From the NCBI GenBank assembly GCA_022579005.1, contig MU401545.1, forward strand, positions 62,001 to 126,000: a DNA stretch of 64,000 bases, read 5' to 3'. Positions 1 to 10,812 of this stretch are shown piece after piece. The translations under genes and the position numbers were made by a program. The number at the start of each line of letters is the position of its first letter. Position 1 is the first letter of the stretch. The stretch is from Poronia punctata. Taxonomy: Eukaryota; Ascomycota; Sordariomycetes; Xylariales; Xylariaceae. Under the pieces are notes generated by a model, which searched no databases, was not told where the DNA came from, and worked only from the letters and a program-made list of their open reading frames with translations.

Positions 1-744
1 ATGGAACCAGCTTACGAAATTTCGAGCCACAGGCTCACTTGCCAGAGTCAAACTTGTGGAAATAATGTAATGATGGAACAACTCCATATCGGACACGTTA
101 AACCATGTGGAATATGGAACCTCGGGCGTCGAGCCCGCTGACGGCGAGGTTAATTGCGGAATAGAAAGAGCATCTCTACTTCCTTGCTCTTGAGGCGTCT
201 GGGACTGCGACGTGCTCGCTTCAGCCTCAAGTGCAAAATCACACTGCGCTCCATGCCTACACGCCGGGGATTATCAATAACTGCTGTGTCGCTGTGGGTT
301 CGGGGATGTAGGACAGGTCCAAGTCCAGGTCTTAGTCGTGCCTAGGGTAAGGGGTTGGGGCCCTTGTGGTGTACGAGAAGCACCTACGTTATGCACCTGC
401 GACACGACGGTCTGGTCTCGTCACACTTCAAACAATCAATGTCAGCAGGAGATCGTCATCGGGAGGAGTATGTCATCAGGGTAAAAAATATCCGCACCAA
501 GGGCGGGCTGTACAACGGCAGAACCAGGTACGAGTAGTGCCGGCCTTGGAAGCCAAAAGATGAGATGGGGGCATTGGCGGGGGTCTTTCGGCCCTATATA
601 GGCCGTAAGGTATGGGTACATATAGACGGACGGGCCAGCCAGTTGGTTCTCACTCACTTTTACTCTCCTAGACTTGCAGACGCGACAACCAGTCCTAGAC
701 TTCGAATGCGGCCGGCGGACCGGGTTCGGGCGCTGCGAGGGCAT
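1..744 (-). CDS. Zn2Cys6 fungal transcription factor, 5' part, truncated by the window edge
   Basis: This is the N-terminal part of a fungal binuclear zinc cluster regulator, a nuclear DNA-binding protein. It is visible only after joining exons: 744-658 (ATG at 744), 425-388 and 256 onward. The donors are GTGAGT and GTAGGT, and the introns are 426-657 and 257-387. The joined cluster is CRVCKSRRVKCDETRPSC followed by RRCITHGAQC, so the six cysteines are spaced C-x2-C-x6-C-x6-C-x2-C-x6-C, as the family requires. A basic stretch (RRPHSKSRTG) precedes it. A Ser/Gln-rich linker follows, then MELFHHYIISTSLTLASE, which resembles the start of the fungal-specific regulatory region in many such proteins. 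A further GTAAGC donor at 15 may end exon 3 at 16. The rest lies beyond position 1. Target genes cannot be told from the sequence. Confidence 0.88.
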
Positions 745-1590
745 CGTTTATCGGGGCATGCAGTGCGAATCGCCAAACGATCACAAACGAGGTGTCGCTT
801 CGTTTGAAGGGGGTCGTTATTGATGTACGAGCTCCTATTCCCGTCCACTATTACTGCATTAGGGAATAGACTCCAGCGCTCTCTTATTCAGTGTAGATGA
901 TTCGCTGCTTCAGAGCACCATCAAGAAATAGTGTGGGTTTTAAGGGAGCTAAAACGCCTTCAGGTCTGGGGTTGCTGGGGCTGTTGGGGTAGTTGTAATC
1001 TGCCATCGTTAAGTTCTGAGGCTGAACGAGCGCTGTTGCTCGTATAGACCTCGTTTCCTGTCGCGGTTTCGACAGGGCAGGCACCGCCCTACTTTTAGCT
1101 TCCCATCGAAACCAAGCGCCCCTCCACTGTCCAGAAGCCACTGAACTCACCAGAGGCAATTGCGAGTAAATACAAGTAGGTACCTCCCTACCTTTTCTAC
1201 CTACTTACCCTATCGAACTGTACCTGTCGTGCCTGTCAAATTTACGGTACTCATAGCATACTCGTAGGGACGATATGGTTAACTGCAGGAGTGATCATTC
1301 TACATTTCTAGGCATACTAGATCAGGTCTGGTATGCTTTTGAGTATATCATGCCTCCTACCGAACTACAAATAGAAACTAACCCCCTAGATACAGCTCCT
1401 GGGTGACACTGTAGGGTTATACGTATCGTCATTTCCGCTTCCTTTTCTAACTCGCATGAGAAATATCATCTTCAGAAACGCGAATGCCCAAATAATACCA
1501 ATCGGGCTCCAATAATTTAAGAACTGGCGTAATTACCTAGTATATACGCTCCCAGGGGACGGCGCAGTTCATATACGAGTAACATGTTCT
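745..1590. other. Intergenic, promoter side of the Zn2Cys6 gene
   Basis: There are only short ORFs in all frames, stop codons are frequent, and I recognise no motif. It lies upstream of the regulator at 1-744 and downstream of the gene ending at 1591, both on the minus strand. Confidence 0.6.
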
Positions 1591-2164
1591 TCATTTTAGC
1601 CCGCCGAAAGCACGATCGAGCTCCTCGCCCTGGTCAACTGCCATCTCACTGACGACGCCACTGCCAGAAATGCTCATCTCGGCCAAGTTCTGCGTGACGT
1701 CGGCCTCCGCAGTCGACTTCCGTTGGGGCTCGAGCAGGCGTGCGTCGCTGTCCAGCCATCCGGGGGCGAGACGCCGCTTCTCGGCGAGTACACGGACGCG
1801 TATGCGCTCCTCCAGTTCGCGTAGCTCTCGTTCGGCCTCGGCCTGTGTCTTCTCGAAGTAATCCCGTAGAGATTTGCACGACTCAATGATGTCATCCGGG
1901 TGAGCGGCGTGTCCGGACTGCGACACCACGTACTTGGGCTTCTCGCCCGTCGCCCCGGTCACGCCCGTCGTGGGCGCCGGCAATGTCGACGGCATGCTCT
2001 TGTACGTATAGGGCAGCGTTGCCGCCGTGGGCAACATTACGAATGGCGACACTGTCAGCGGCACCTGCGCCAGCAAAGGGTGCGTGCCTAGAGTGAACGA
2101 TCAGCATGTAGAATTATAACTATGCAAGGTAAGTGTACTTACGGTCATCGCGTATGTGTACCAT
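1591..2164 (-). CDS. Hypothetical protein, 172 aa, one intron, charged helical middle
   Basis: I do not recognise the function. Exon 1 is 2164-2143 and encodes MVHIRDD plus one base. After a 55-nt intron (2088-2142, donor GTAAGT, acceptor CTCTAG), exon 2 (2087-1591) continues as RTHPLLAQVPLTVSPFVML. Frame and splice signals agree, so the ATG at 2164 is preferred over any internal start. Residues of about 75-125 are rich in Glu, Arg and Lys with a heptad-like pattern (KTQAEAERELRELEERIRVR), suggesting a short coiled coil. No signal peptide or membrane segment is seen. It is divergently placed with the ICln gene across about 560 bp and may share its promoter region. Confidence 0.75.
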
Positions 2165-2721
2165 TTTAAAGCTTTTTGTTGGAAGTTATTATCTTTTGCT
2201 TTCCTCTACTCCTCTTTGAGGAACATAATAGTGGTGCTCTGGAAGTGAACAAGCCCAGCAACACTTGAATCTATTTAGTCACAAAGTTTCAGAGGCTTTC
2301 GCAGCAGTGAAGAATTAGAGTACCTCGAGCAAAAGACGTTTAGAGTTCATGTAATTACTACTATAAATCTAGCACCGAGATTGTGTTAGATAGTCTAACT
2401 GGAGGTGATAAGAATCAAATGGCTTCTGTCAACCATCGGCTTTGCCTTGTTGATGGCGAGATAGATGTCATCAGCGATAAAAGGGCAAATGCGGAAAACA
2501 AACATTGGAGGAATCAAGCCCCACTACACCCACTCAGTACTTAATTATAGCTCTTCGCACTGTCAATCTGGTGAGCTAGAAAGGTACCTAGCTACCCCAC
2601 CACCGGAGATCCATCAAAAGATTCCCATTGCTTCAACTGCCATAGCTCGAATACAATTCAGATCTGACGCGCAACATTACGTCTTCCATCTGTTGCAGTG
2701 GCATTATTCGACAAGACAGCA
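2165..2721. promoter_or_regulatory. Divergent intergenic region between the 172-aa gene and ICln
   Basis: This 557-bp stretch separates two divergently transcribed starts (2164 minus, 2722 plus), so it should hold both promoters. An ORF at 2465-2737 overlaps the ICln start in another frame and looks like chance. I see no clear TATA box or operator. Confidence 0.4.
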
Positions 2722-3765
2722 ATGCTTCCTCTTTTAATAAAGAGCTGCCCTTCGGTGGAGGATTTCGAGTCTCTGAGCGAATACCAGGCTCGGACGCCCG
2801 ACACGTTCTTCGAAGGGAAGCCTGTCCTCCACCATCGTGACGACAATGTCAAGGCATGGGTCTCAAATGAGCAATATGAACAACTATACTTCTTTTCCAA
2901 GCCAATTGCGGATGACTCGAATCCCCTGCATCCTGGTCCACCCGAGTCCTTTGCACTCGAAAATGGGGGCAAGGACCTCCGTGAAGAGAAGAAGGTCGAG
3001 GTGTTCGTCTCTTCCAAGTCAGTACCCCACACACACTTAAGCAACAAAGCCTTTTCCTGTCTTGCAGCTAATGACCGACTCCGTAGGAAACTAATACTAT
3101 TCTCGCACATCAGCGGAACTGGTGTTGAGATTCCCTACCCTGCTATCACACTCCATGCCATCAAAAATTTCGCACACCTCGAGAAGCCCGAAGAGGATTC
3201 GGCCAGGTTCACAGGCGTATATATGCAGCTCGAATTTACCGACTCCGGCCCCGATGATGACGAGAGCTTCGAACCCATCGAGCTAATGCTTATACCATCC
3301 ACGGCTGCTTCTGGCGAGGGTTCGTCCGCAATAGACCCCTCGAACAAGGATCGAACGTATGCGCTCTTTAGCCAGATATCAGCTTGCTCGGACCTGAACC
3401 CCGATCCCCGTAACGAGGAGGAAGACGATGAAGATGACGATTTTAACGCGGACCATATCATATTCGAAGGCGAGGTCGAGGCAAGGGAGTCGGGAGAGGC
3501 GATAGAAGGGTTGCCGGGTGTGTTACAAGGCGACGCGAGTGGCGGCTTGCCACCTCCAATGCCAGGAAGCTCTGGCTGGATTACGGCAGATAACGTCAAT
3601 CAATACTTTGATGAAGATGGCAATTGGATCGGACAGAACGGCGTCAGTGGCGAGCTCGGCGACGGTGCCGGTCGAGTCCGTGGTCGGGATGAGGCCGACA
3701 AGGAAGGGATGGATCCTGACGTAGAGGGCCAAGACGGCGAAGCGAAGCGGCCCCGTACAGAATGA
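2722..3765 (+). CDS. Methylosome subunit pICln / regulator of volume decrease (Voldacs family)
   Basis: ICln proteins chaperone Sm proteins for methylation and snRNP assembly in the cytosol, and were first named for a role in swelling-activated chloride current. The N-terminal half fits the PH-like Voldacs fold: PSVEDFESLSEYQ, then TFFEGKPVLHH, then VEVFVSS joined to KKLILFSHISGTGVEIPYP and ITLHAIKNF. The C-terminus is very acidic (EEEDDEDDDFNADHIIFEGEVE), as in the family. I place an intron at 3018-3086 (69 nt, donor GTCAGT, branch CTAATGAC, acceptor CGTAG). It is a multiple of three with no stop, so the frame stays open through it. Splicing restores the conserved strand. The spliced product is 324 aa. 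The start is the ATG at 2722; the open frame extends a few codons upstream without another ATG. Confidence 0.85.
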   Translation: MLPLLIKSCPSVEDFESLSEYQARTPDTFFEGKPVLHHRDDNVKAWVSNEQYEQLYFFSKPIADDSNPLHPGPPESFALENGGKDLREEKKVEVFVSSKSVPHTHLSNKAFSCLAANDRLRRKLILFSHISGTGVEIPYPAITLHAIKNFAHLEKPEEDSARFTGVYMQLEFTDSGPDDDESFEPIELMLIPSTAASGEGSSAIDPSNKDRTYALFSQISACSDLNPDPRNEEEDDEDDDFNADHIIFEGEVEARESGEAIEGLPGVLQGDASGGLPPPMPGSSGWITADNVNQYFDEDGNWIGQNGVSGELGDGAGRVRGRDEADKEGMDPDVEGQDGEAKRPRTE

Positions 3766-4187
3766 GCCCTCTGAGGGTATAGGTTACCTCGAGTGAAAGA
3801 CTTAAACCTAGGTTGTTGCCATGATCTTCAACCGATTATTCTGCAGCGCGTACGAGACTAACAATTTCGGCCTCAAGAGTCGAGCACAAATCATGTACAA
3901 AGGACCGTTCCGTAACCCCATGCTGCCCATTGTGGTATTGGACGAAGTCTGGCTGGTGCTGATTGGTATGTCTCTATTCATGGACATGTGTAGGGCCGTC
4001 AACCCTGTTTCCAACATCTGTTCTAACAGCAATCAGTCAACGAGCTCTGAGCGATATTTCTTGTCAAATGCAAGCAAACTATCCAACGTACAAATGCCAA
4101 TGCCACCCATGATATTACCGCATATTAAGCCCGACAATAATCCATACTTGAAAGACATATACACGAATACAGAATGTGACGCATCTA
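3766..4187. other. Convergent 3' region between ICln and the membrane protein gene
   Basis: The stretch lies between two converging stop codons (3765 plus, 4188 minus). A 128-codon plus-strand ORF at 3821-4207 crosses the minus-strand stop and has no recognisable feature; I treat it as chance. It probably carries both 3' UTRs. Confidence 0.5.
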
Positions 4188-7100
4188 TTAGTTATACTTC
4201 CCCTTAAGGAAACCCTTCTCGTCATATAGTCCCAAGCTTTCGATACTAGCATGTTTTCCCGCCTTGGCCAGTTTGGTTGCGCTTGTCATCAGAGCACCGG
4301 CGATCGGGCTTTTCTTGGGCGTGTCTGGAAACGCTTGTAAATTCAAGCCGCGACTTTCCCGGAGGGCCCGTCTTGCGTGGTCCAAATCATTCTCGAAACT
4401 GTCCATGGCCGTGTTGCGCCGCGATTTCCTAGCGCTGCCTCGACGAAGTGTGATCCATTCGCTGGCCCCACCGATTCCATGGATATCTCCAACCGACTTT
4501 TCTCGTGTGGCCTGATTGTTTTTGGGTTTGATGTTCTCGTTTCTTTCGCCCCCTGCCTCACTTCTCTTTTCACCATCCGTGCCCCTTGCTTCTTCTTTAC
4601 CAGGGCTGCTGCCTAGCGATAGGTAATTTTTTGCTCCGCCGCCTGCACCCTTCCTGCCGGGACTACATCCGCCACCCCTGAGTGCGGGAAGTGTCGGACT
4701 TACGGCTTCTGGTTCACGCCCCGGGACTACTGTGATGGTGCTACATCCACTGACGCTGCTTACTTGGCTGTTCATACGGCGGAGCTCTGCAACCGTGTTC
4801 GTGATTCCGGCCGTTTGCTTGGCCGACCGTGCCGTTGCTAAGGCGCCAGTCGTAAGCGGCGCAAGTGTGTCCCCTTGTTCATCCTGCGAGTATACCGACC
4901 CTGTAGACAAGCCGCTGACAGTGTCAATGCTTATATCACGGTGTGGCTGAGCGTGGGGTAGACTCTGACTCGCCATGTGTCCCGGCTGTACAGGCCTTGT
5001 TTGCACAGTTGGGAGGCTTGAGCGGCTGGTAGCTGGCGGATATGGCCGAGGTCCAGCCACGGTTGTGTTCAAGCGTAGAGGTACGCCCCGGAATATACTC
5101 GCGGCATTACCGTTTTCTCGGTCACGATGGACGATCCCAGTCGTTGCACTCTGTGTCGGACCTTCAGCACACTTATTTTTTGTAGGGGAAGCCTCAGGAT
5201 CAGGTACAGCGGGTACCGGTGCTCCGCTCACCGGCGCCAGCTTCTGCGGGGCTTGCGAGCCCCCGGCAACATCACTATATCTGCTGTATCGGTAGCTATC
5301 GTACACAGACGACAGCCTGCTCTCTCTCTCGGACGGCACGGGGCTCGGCCGCCGTGAGGGTGGGTGGGTCTGTATCTGTTCTGGTTCCTGGTAGTGACCC
5401 GAGGTAGCCGGGCTCTGTCCGGGATGTAGGCGGTGTGGGGGTGGGATCACGCGTCTGTATGTTGGTGAGGGCGTCGGTGTGACAGTAGATGGTCCGGTCA
5501 TTTGTCCTGGTAGCCCCGTTCTTCTGCCAGAGGACTTTGAGGGCAGTGGAGAGAAAACTTGCGACAGACGCGGCGCTGTGGAACGTGCCGGGGTCGAATG
5601 GGCGGTGAAAGGATCTTCTACTGGGGACTTGGGGCTTTGAACGGTGAATGTCGATATGTTCTTTGGCGATGATCTTGGGGTTTCTCGAATAGACCCGCCG
5701 GTAACGCTATCTGGCAAGACTTGCCCTAGCGTGCCCTTGCGTATGTGAAGAGGTCGGGGACTTTGCCTAGTCAGAAGTCTATTACCGATGGTCCCCGTCA
5801 CCCCTTCCTCTTCCACCTTGCGGACTTGCCCTGCGTGAAGCGCATCGCAAACTCGTTGGGCGCGGGTCATAGCCCGCCTTTCTACCTCACTTCTTCGCTT
5901 AGAGGGTCCGTCGAGCCGCAATGCCCTGATGGGCGGGCAGCCCTCCTCTTCTTCACTGTATACAGTGGAAAGGGCTGACGACAGATCGCTCGCCGGTGAA
6001 CAAGTTGGTGGCTCGAGCGCCTGTTGGTGTTGTCGCAACGTCTGGCCCATGCGACTAGGACTGGTTAGGGCCGTAGTAACGGCCTCCAGCTGAGAGCCGG
6101 GGCGAGAAGGGGACATTGCTAGACTATCAGGCTCGGAAATGAAGGATGCCTGCGACACTTGCGAAATCTGCCGGGTATAAGTGCGCCTGTGCGCGAGTGG
6201 CAGCGGGCTGGTCTCTACCGTTCCCTGTGCAAGGTTCGTACCTGGGCTCATTCGTTCAGGTTCCGCATGTAGTATGACGGCCGGTGCACTCCTCTGGCTC
6301 TTGGCGGGGCTCGGCGTCATGTCCCCAGACCTTGCATAGCCGGTGGCGCAATCGTGCACTGGATCCTTGTCCGCTTGAACCTGACCTGGTAGTCTGGAAA
6401 CTGGTGACGTTGGCGTTGGCGTTGGCGTTGGCAGGAATGCCGTTTGTCTTCTTGCACCCCGAGTCCCATCACTCAGCTTCTCGGCCGTTCGGCGTAGTAT
6501 TGCTTGCAGTTCTGTGTCTGTCCTGCTGTGCTGCAAACGGGACGACTGTGTACCATTTGCCGCCATCTCCACAGATGGTACTCGAGCTCGGCCCGCCAAT
6601 TGCTCTGCCGCTTCGAGAACTGCCTCTCTGCGGGACTGAGAACCGGGCCGAGCAGCAGACGTTGCTGGCATTCGCGGTAGTCTTTGTTGGACAAGTCGAA
6701 CACGAGCCTCGTGTGGGTTGACGTGGAGATGGCCTCGTATCTCTACCACCTCTGCTGACTGGCCCATTTTGTGCCCATCCACAACTATCCCTCGGTTTTC
6801 GAGAGACGCGGCCGATTCTCTGGCCAAAATTTCCCGGCCCTGGCCTGTTTCTGTACATGGAAGCGTGGGACTAGGCGTCACTCCTGAGGCGCCATGTCTG
6901 CGGAGCGAAAACTGCCGACTTAATGTCCTCCTGATCCCCCTGCCAGATAACCAGCTAGCTCTCCCCTCGCTTCTGCTCGGCGAAATTCGTGGCCCGTGCA
7001 ATGCGTCCTCGTCGATCCAAGACGCCTTTCGTCGTTGTTGGTAAATGGTGTATCCATGGAGCTTCTCCGCCGACTCACGTGTGCGCTGCTGTTGCGAGGG

Positions 7101-7610
7101 AGCATGTATGCTTAAAGGTGGCCGAACCATACTTCCGCTCCGAGAGGAATCGTTGCCTCTACCATCACCCGTGTTTCTGCTCCCGGAAAACGGAATCCCA
7201 AAGTTGAAACTAGGCGGCCGAGAGAAGACAGGCGGGAGCACAGGCAAGCTAAGTCGTCTCCCTACTCTCCCGCCTCTTTTACTTCCGTAACTCAGTTCGA
7301 AGTGCCCGAGGGCAGAACCTCTCTTCTGCAACCTTCGCGGGATCTGTGGGACCCCGTGCTCGGCAAAGGATAGGCTAGACACGGGACATGCAGCAGCGGC
7401 CCGCTGGCGGTCTTGCCATTTGGCCACTTGTATCAGGATAGGTCCGACTAGGAGCATGAGCACGGCCGAGCCCGCTATGGCCACGCCGACTATGATGCCG
7501 GTCGAGAGGGTTAATTCCGGGGCTGTTGTTGTCGTTGTAGTGGAATGGCCGACGTCGTTAATTCCCGTATCCCCTTGCCCCACGACATTCTGAAATGCAA
7601 GCGTTGGCAT
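4188..7610 (-). CDS. Large single-pass membrane protein with a disordered cytoplasmic tail, 1140 aa
   Basis: I do not recognise the family. The frame is open from 7790, but the first sensible ATG is at 7610 (MPTLAFQNVVGQ). The 60 codons upstream include poly-Ile translated from an AT-rich leader and are unlikely to be used. Residues 1-33 are short and Thr-rich (HSTTTTTTAPEL), followed by one hydrophobic helix of about residues 35-62 (IIVGVAIAGSAVLMLLVGPI) and then WQDRQR, a positive flank. This suggests an N-out, C-in topology. The remaining 1075 or so residues are Ser/Pro/Arg-rich, with PTPTPTPT runs and many SP/TP sites, and look disordered. The C-terminus SIESLGLYDEKGFLKGKYN is more ordered and may be conserved. 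It could be a cell-wall sensor or cortical scaffold, but this is only topology-based inference. Confidence 0.75.
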   Translation of the reverse strand: MPTLAFQNVVGQGDTGINDVGHSTTTTTTAPELTLSTGIIVGVAIAGSAVLMLLVGPILIQVAKWQDRQRAAAACPVSSLSFAEHGVPQIPRRLQKRGSALGHFELSYGSKRGGRVGRRLSLPVLPPVFSRPPSFNFGIPFSGSRNTGDGRGNDSSRSGSMVRPPLSIHAPSQQQRTRESAEKLHGYTIYQQRRKASWIDEDALHGPRISPSRSEGRASWLSGRGIRRTLSRQFSLRRHGASGVTPSPTLPCTETGQGREILARESAASLENRGIVVDGHKMGQSAEVVEIRGHLHVNPHEARVRLVQQRLPRMPATSAARPGSQSRREAVLEAAEQLAGRARVPSVEMAANGTQSSRLQHSRTDTELQAILRRTAEKLSDGTRGARRQTAFLPTPTPTPTSPVSRLPGQVQADKDPVHDCATGYARSGDMTPSPAKSQRSAPAVILHAEPERMSPGTNLAQGTVETSPLPLAHRRTYTRQISQVSQASFISEPDSLAMSPSRPGSQLEAVTTALTSPSRMGQTLRQHQQALEPPTCSPASDLSSALSTVYSEEEEGCPPIRALRLDGPSKRRSEVERRAMTRAQRVCDALHAGQVRKVEEEGVTGTIGNRLLTRQSPRPLHIRKGTLGQVLPDSVTGGSIRETPRSSPKNISTFTVQSPKSPVEDPFTAHSTPARSTAPRLSQVFSPLPSKSSGRRTGLPGQMTGPSTVTPTPSPTYRRVIPPPHRLHPGQSPATSGHYQEPEQIQTHPPSRRPSPVPSERESRLSSVYDSYRYSRYSDVAGGSQAPQKLAPVSGAPVPAVPDPEASPTKNKCAEGPTQSATTGIVHRDRENGNAASIFRGVPLRLNTTVAGPRPYPPATSRSSLPTVQTRPVQPGHMASQSLPHAQPHRDISIDTVSGLSTGSVYSQDEQGDTLAPLTTGALATARSAKQTAGITNTVAELRRMNSQVSSVSGCSTITVVPGREPEAVSPTLPALRGGGCSPGRKGAGGGAKNYLSLGSSPGKEEARGTDGEKRSEAGGERNENIKPKNNQATREKSVGDIHGIGGASEWITLRRGSARKSRRNTAMDSFENDLDHARRALRESRGLNLQAFPDTPKKSPIAGALMTSATKLAKAGKHASIESLGLYDEKGFLKGKYN

Positions 7611-9084
7611 CGTGTTTTCGATCTGATGAGGGCGAAATTTCCGATCTTTGTATCGTCCGTCTCTATTTTCTGGTATGATATAGTTGTAAAAAAAACCCGG
7701 AATAATCTCTCTTATTCTTTCCTTCAAAAACTTGAGATCCCTTTCCTGTCCTTTCCTTTCCAACGCTATTATAATTATAATTAAAATCAAATTATTATTA
7801 CTATTATCATTCCATTATTCAAGCCCCGTAGAATAAATAATATTAGGGCAGGTAAATCAATCAACCTGTCCAAGAAAACAAGTATGAGGAGGAAAGAGCA
7901 AAAAAACTAGAAGAAAAGACTTTAGAGGTAGCACATCCGGATAAACCAGATACTCGAACAGAAAAGAGACAGCCAGAGAGAATGAAAAGAACATCAACAA
8001 AAAAACAATCAATCTCCTTCTAGAATTCCAGTAAACCCCCCCCCCCCCCCCCCATGAATAATCATATCTTATTAGAGAGAAACAAACGGGGGAGCAACCT
8101 AAAATTCACATTTTCAGCCTAGAAATATTTACCTACCTACCTTCCTACCTACCTGCCTTAGATACTATAGAGTACGTACAATAAAACAAACCATGATTGG
8201 CACGTGAAATTATCAGACAAGAGACAAAATCATCAAACTGAGCAATGACACACAATCTAACCTACAAAGACATGAAAAGAAACTCAACTCACGAGATATT
8301 TTTACATCCCACCTCCCCCCGCGACCTAGATCAGCTGCCGCAACATCAAAACAGGAATGTGTGGCCAAGTGGGTAGATGACAGCATTCCTGTGTCGTCGG
8401 CCTGTACATACATACCTATATTAGGTAGGTTTGCTAGGAAAGTACTTACTTATTAGACATTACTTTACCCACCTGAGACATACGGTGGCTACCATTTGAA
8501 TCAAAGCTGTCATGCGGGACATTAGGTTCGCGAATCAAGGGAGAGACCATGAAGAATTTAGACAACAAATAGAGATGGACATCAGGTAGGTAGGTACGTG
8601 GTTGTGAACGAAAAAGTAATTTGTTTTGTTTATTTTTTTTGACCTTACTTGACCGGCTGTGAATGCGGTGCAATTTTGAGTACGATTTACTCTGCCCAGA
8701 TACTCTTGCCCGAAGAGAAGCATCATGAAGAAACCTTTGTTTACCTCGGCTTAGAAAGCAACGCCATTTACACCCTACATAAATGCTCGAGGTACCCCAC
8801 GGTATGCGATACTTTTCGACCAGAACTTGCCAGAGTCCCTGTTGATAATCTCTGCTGTCCATTGAAGGATGAAATTCGCCTACTTTCCCTCGCCCACTTT
8901 GTATATCCCTAACCTTCCCGCCAGACTTCAGAATCAATCAACATGTACCGAAAAATACCGAGCAGAATCAGGCCTGCTTCGGAAAACCATCGTTGCAAAA
9001 TCCTCGCCCCCTTTAAAGCCCAAAGTATTTGCAGTGAATCAGATAGTACAGTTAAAGGAGAAACTCATCGAACTCGTCGCCGGC
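7611..9084. other. Intergenic region with poly-C tract and CTAC repeats
   Basis: It contains the leader and promoter of the membrane-protein gene and the 3' side of the DUF1996 gene. An 18-base C run lies at 8036-8053, and CTAC-type repeats lie near 8128-8158. The longest ORF (8446-8937 minus, 163 codons) has no recognisable domain and Lys/Asn-rich translation; I do not call it a gene. Confidence 0.55.
8036..8053 (+). repeat. Homopolymer (C)18
   Basis: There are eighteen consecutive C on the plus strand, in the upstream region of the membrane-protein gene. Homopolymers of this kind are error-prone, so the exact length is uncertain. Confidence 0.9.
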
Positions 9085-10812
9085 TTAGTATCCGTGGCGA
9101 GCATGGTGATTGTGTCTTGCTACATGCTCTCGGACCATATTCTGATTCTTCGAGCCAGGGACCGTGACCGTGGTGTAAGACTCCTCAGTCACATACACAA
9201 CTGGCTGCATCCAAACAATCTCCTGTACCTGACCATTGGCGCTCGTGATCGTCTGCGTGCTGGCAACCTCGTAGGAGACGCCCGGCTCAGACGTGAACTT
9301 AGGGGCAGAAGTAGTGCTGGGAGTCGGCGTCGAAGTCGAAGTCGATGTGGAGCTCGGAGTGCTTGTCGTCGACGGGGTAGAGGGCGTGGGCGGATTTGGG
9401 TTCTCGAGGAAAGCACCACCTGTTGCCGAGGGAGAAGGAGTGGGCGAGGTAGACGAGGTCGTGACGACTGTGGATGTAGACGTTGTAGGTAGCACCGACG
9501 ACGATGTGGTTGTAGACGAGTCACCGCCACCAAAGATACCGCCGATAATGCTGGTAAGATGTCCAAGAGGGCCACCTGCACCTGGTGTAGCAGACTGGGG
9601 GCCATCTTGAATCGGGAGGTTGCCGGGAAGAGCAAGCATGATCTTCGCTGCAGCATTTTCGCCCGACAGAAGGCTGGGAACCTCAAACTTGCACTTCTTC
9701 TGCTCGTCTTCGCTCAAGAGAGGTCCATTATCCACAAACACAGGGCAGTCACTAAGCGCTCCCGAGTCGTTGGTGCAGGTGTCGATAGCATCCTGAAGGA
9801 AATCTGGATCCCAACCAGTCATGAAATCACCGTGGTAGCCGTAGCCAGTTCTGTCACCATTAGAGATGACAAATGAACCGGTCTTGCCCTGGAATTCGGC
9901 GGCGTTCGTGTCCCAGATGGTCTCGTAGAAAAGCGTGACGAGACGTAGGGGGTGAGAATCAGGACAGGCTCCATTTCCGACAAGGTCAGGATAAGCAACG
10001 TGGCTCTTGTGGTCGGGGCTGGTAGTCTCTCCGTTCCAGCAGGAAGGAAACATGAGTTCCAGTCTAAGACCATCAGGGCAATGCTCATCGGTGAAGGTCT
10101 TGTTAGGCAGGTAATGACGGAATAGAGATGGCTCGGCATCCTTCTTGTAGTTCAAGCAGTTGAAGCCAAGCGCGCGCTGTTCCAGATCGGATTGGCCGGT
10201 CTGCTTGAGTCCAGCCCAACTGGACTGAGGGGGATCAGGCGAGTAAGGATCACCGACAGTATAATCGCGACGGTAGTTGCTTCCAGCAATCATCTGAAAT
10301 CCAGGCGGGAAAGCCGTAACATTGTCACCGCGCGGCAAATAGTAGCTGGCACCGGGTTAATACATAGACCTATACAAGAGCACTTTTTGGGTGATGGCTC
10401 CTTCAGGGTGCTGGTAACTTACGCAAGCATGCCACCGACCTGGGGCACGGTAGAGTAGTCGCCTGTGCTTTCATCGAGGAAGTACATCGAAGGAGTCCAG
10501 TAAGCAGACTTGTCCTGCTTGACAGCACATGATGTGCAGTCACCACCAACGAGATCCTCAAAGGTCGCACCAATTCCAAATCCTGATAGAATTCGTCAGT
10601 ATACCCCTCTCGCCATTTCATCACGTAGGTAAGGAGTAAAACCCACCCGAGGATCCATGGACAGCGTGGGCATGGGCAGCGACTTTGTTGAAATCAACAA
10701 TAGGATCTACACGTGCAACGCCAGTGCTGCCGCGGCATTCCATTCGCCAGAAGGCTTCAGTCACCGAGGACAAGCCTAGGAAGGCGAGGGCGGTAAGAGC
10801 TTTGGGCGCCAT
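9085..10812 (-). CDS. Secreted DUF1996 family protein with Ser/Thr-rich C-terminal region, 528 aa
   Basis: The protein has a clear signal peptide (MAPKALTALAFLGLSSVTEA), so it enters the secretory pathway. Exons are 10812-10647, 10582-10423 and 10345-9085. The introns are 64 and 77 nt, with donors GTGGGT and GTAAGT. Joining gives HGSSG-FGIGATFEDLVGGDC and GGMLA-YYLPRGDNVTAF. DUF1996 marks include DPIVDFNKVAAHAHAVHG near the N-terminus, TFTDEHCPDGLRLELMFPSCW, and YGYHGDFMTGWDPDFLQDA with paired cysteines. After about residue 360 comes a long Ser/Thr/Pro tract, likely O-glycosylated, ending RHNHHARHGY. No GPI signal is obvious at the end. The function of DUF1996 proteins is not established to my knowledge; cell-wall or extracellular carbohydrate roles are conjecture. 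Confidence 0.92.

Noticed and set aside
8446..8937. 163-codon minus-strand ORF
   Set aside because: No domain, no splice context, Lys/Asn-rich translation from AT-rich DNA.
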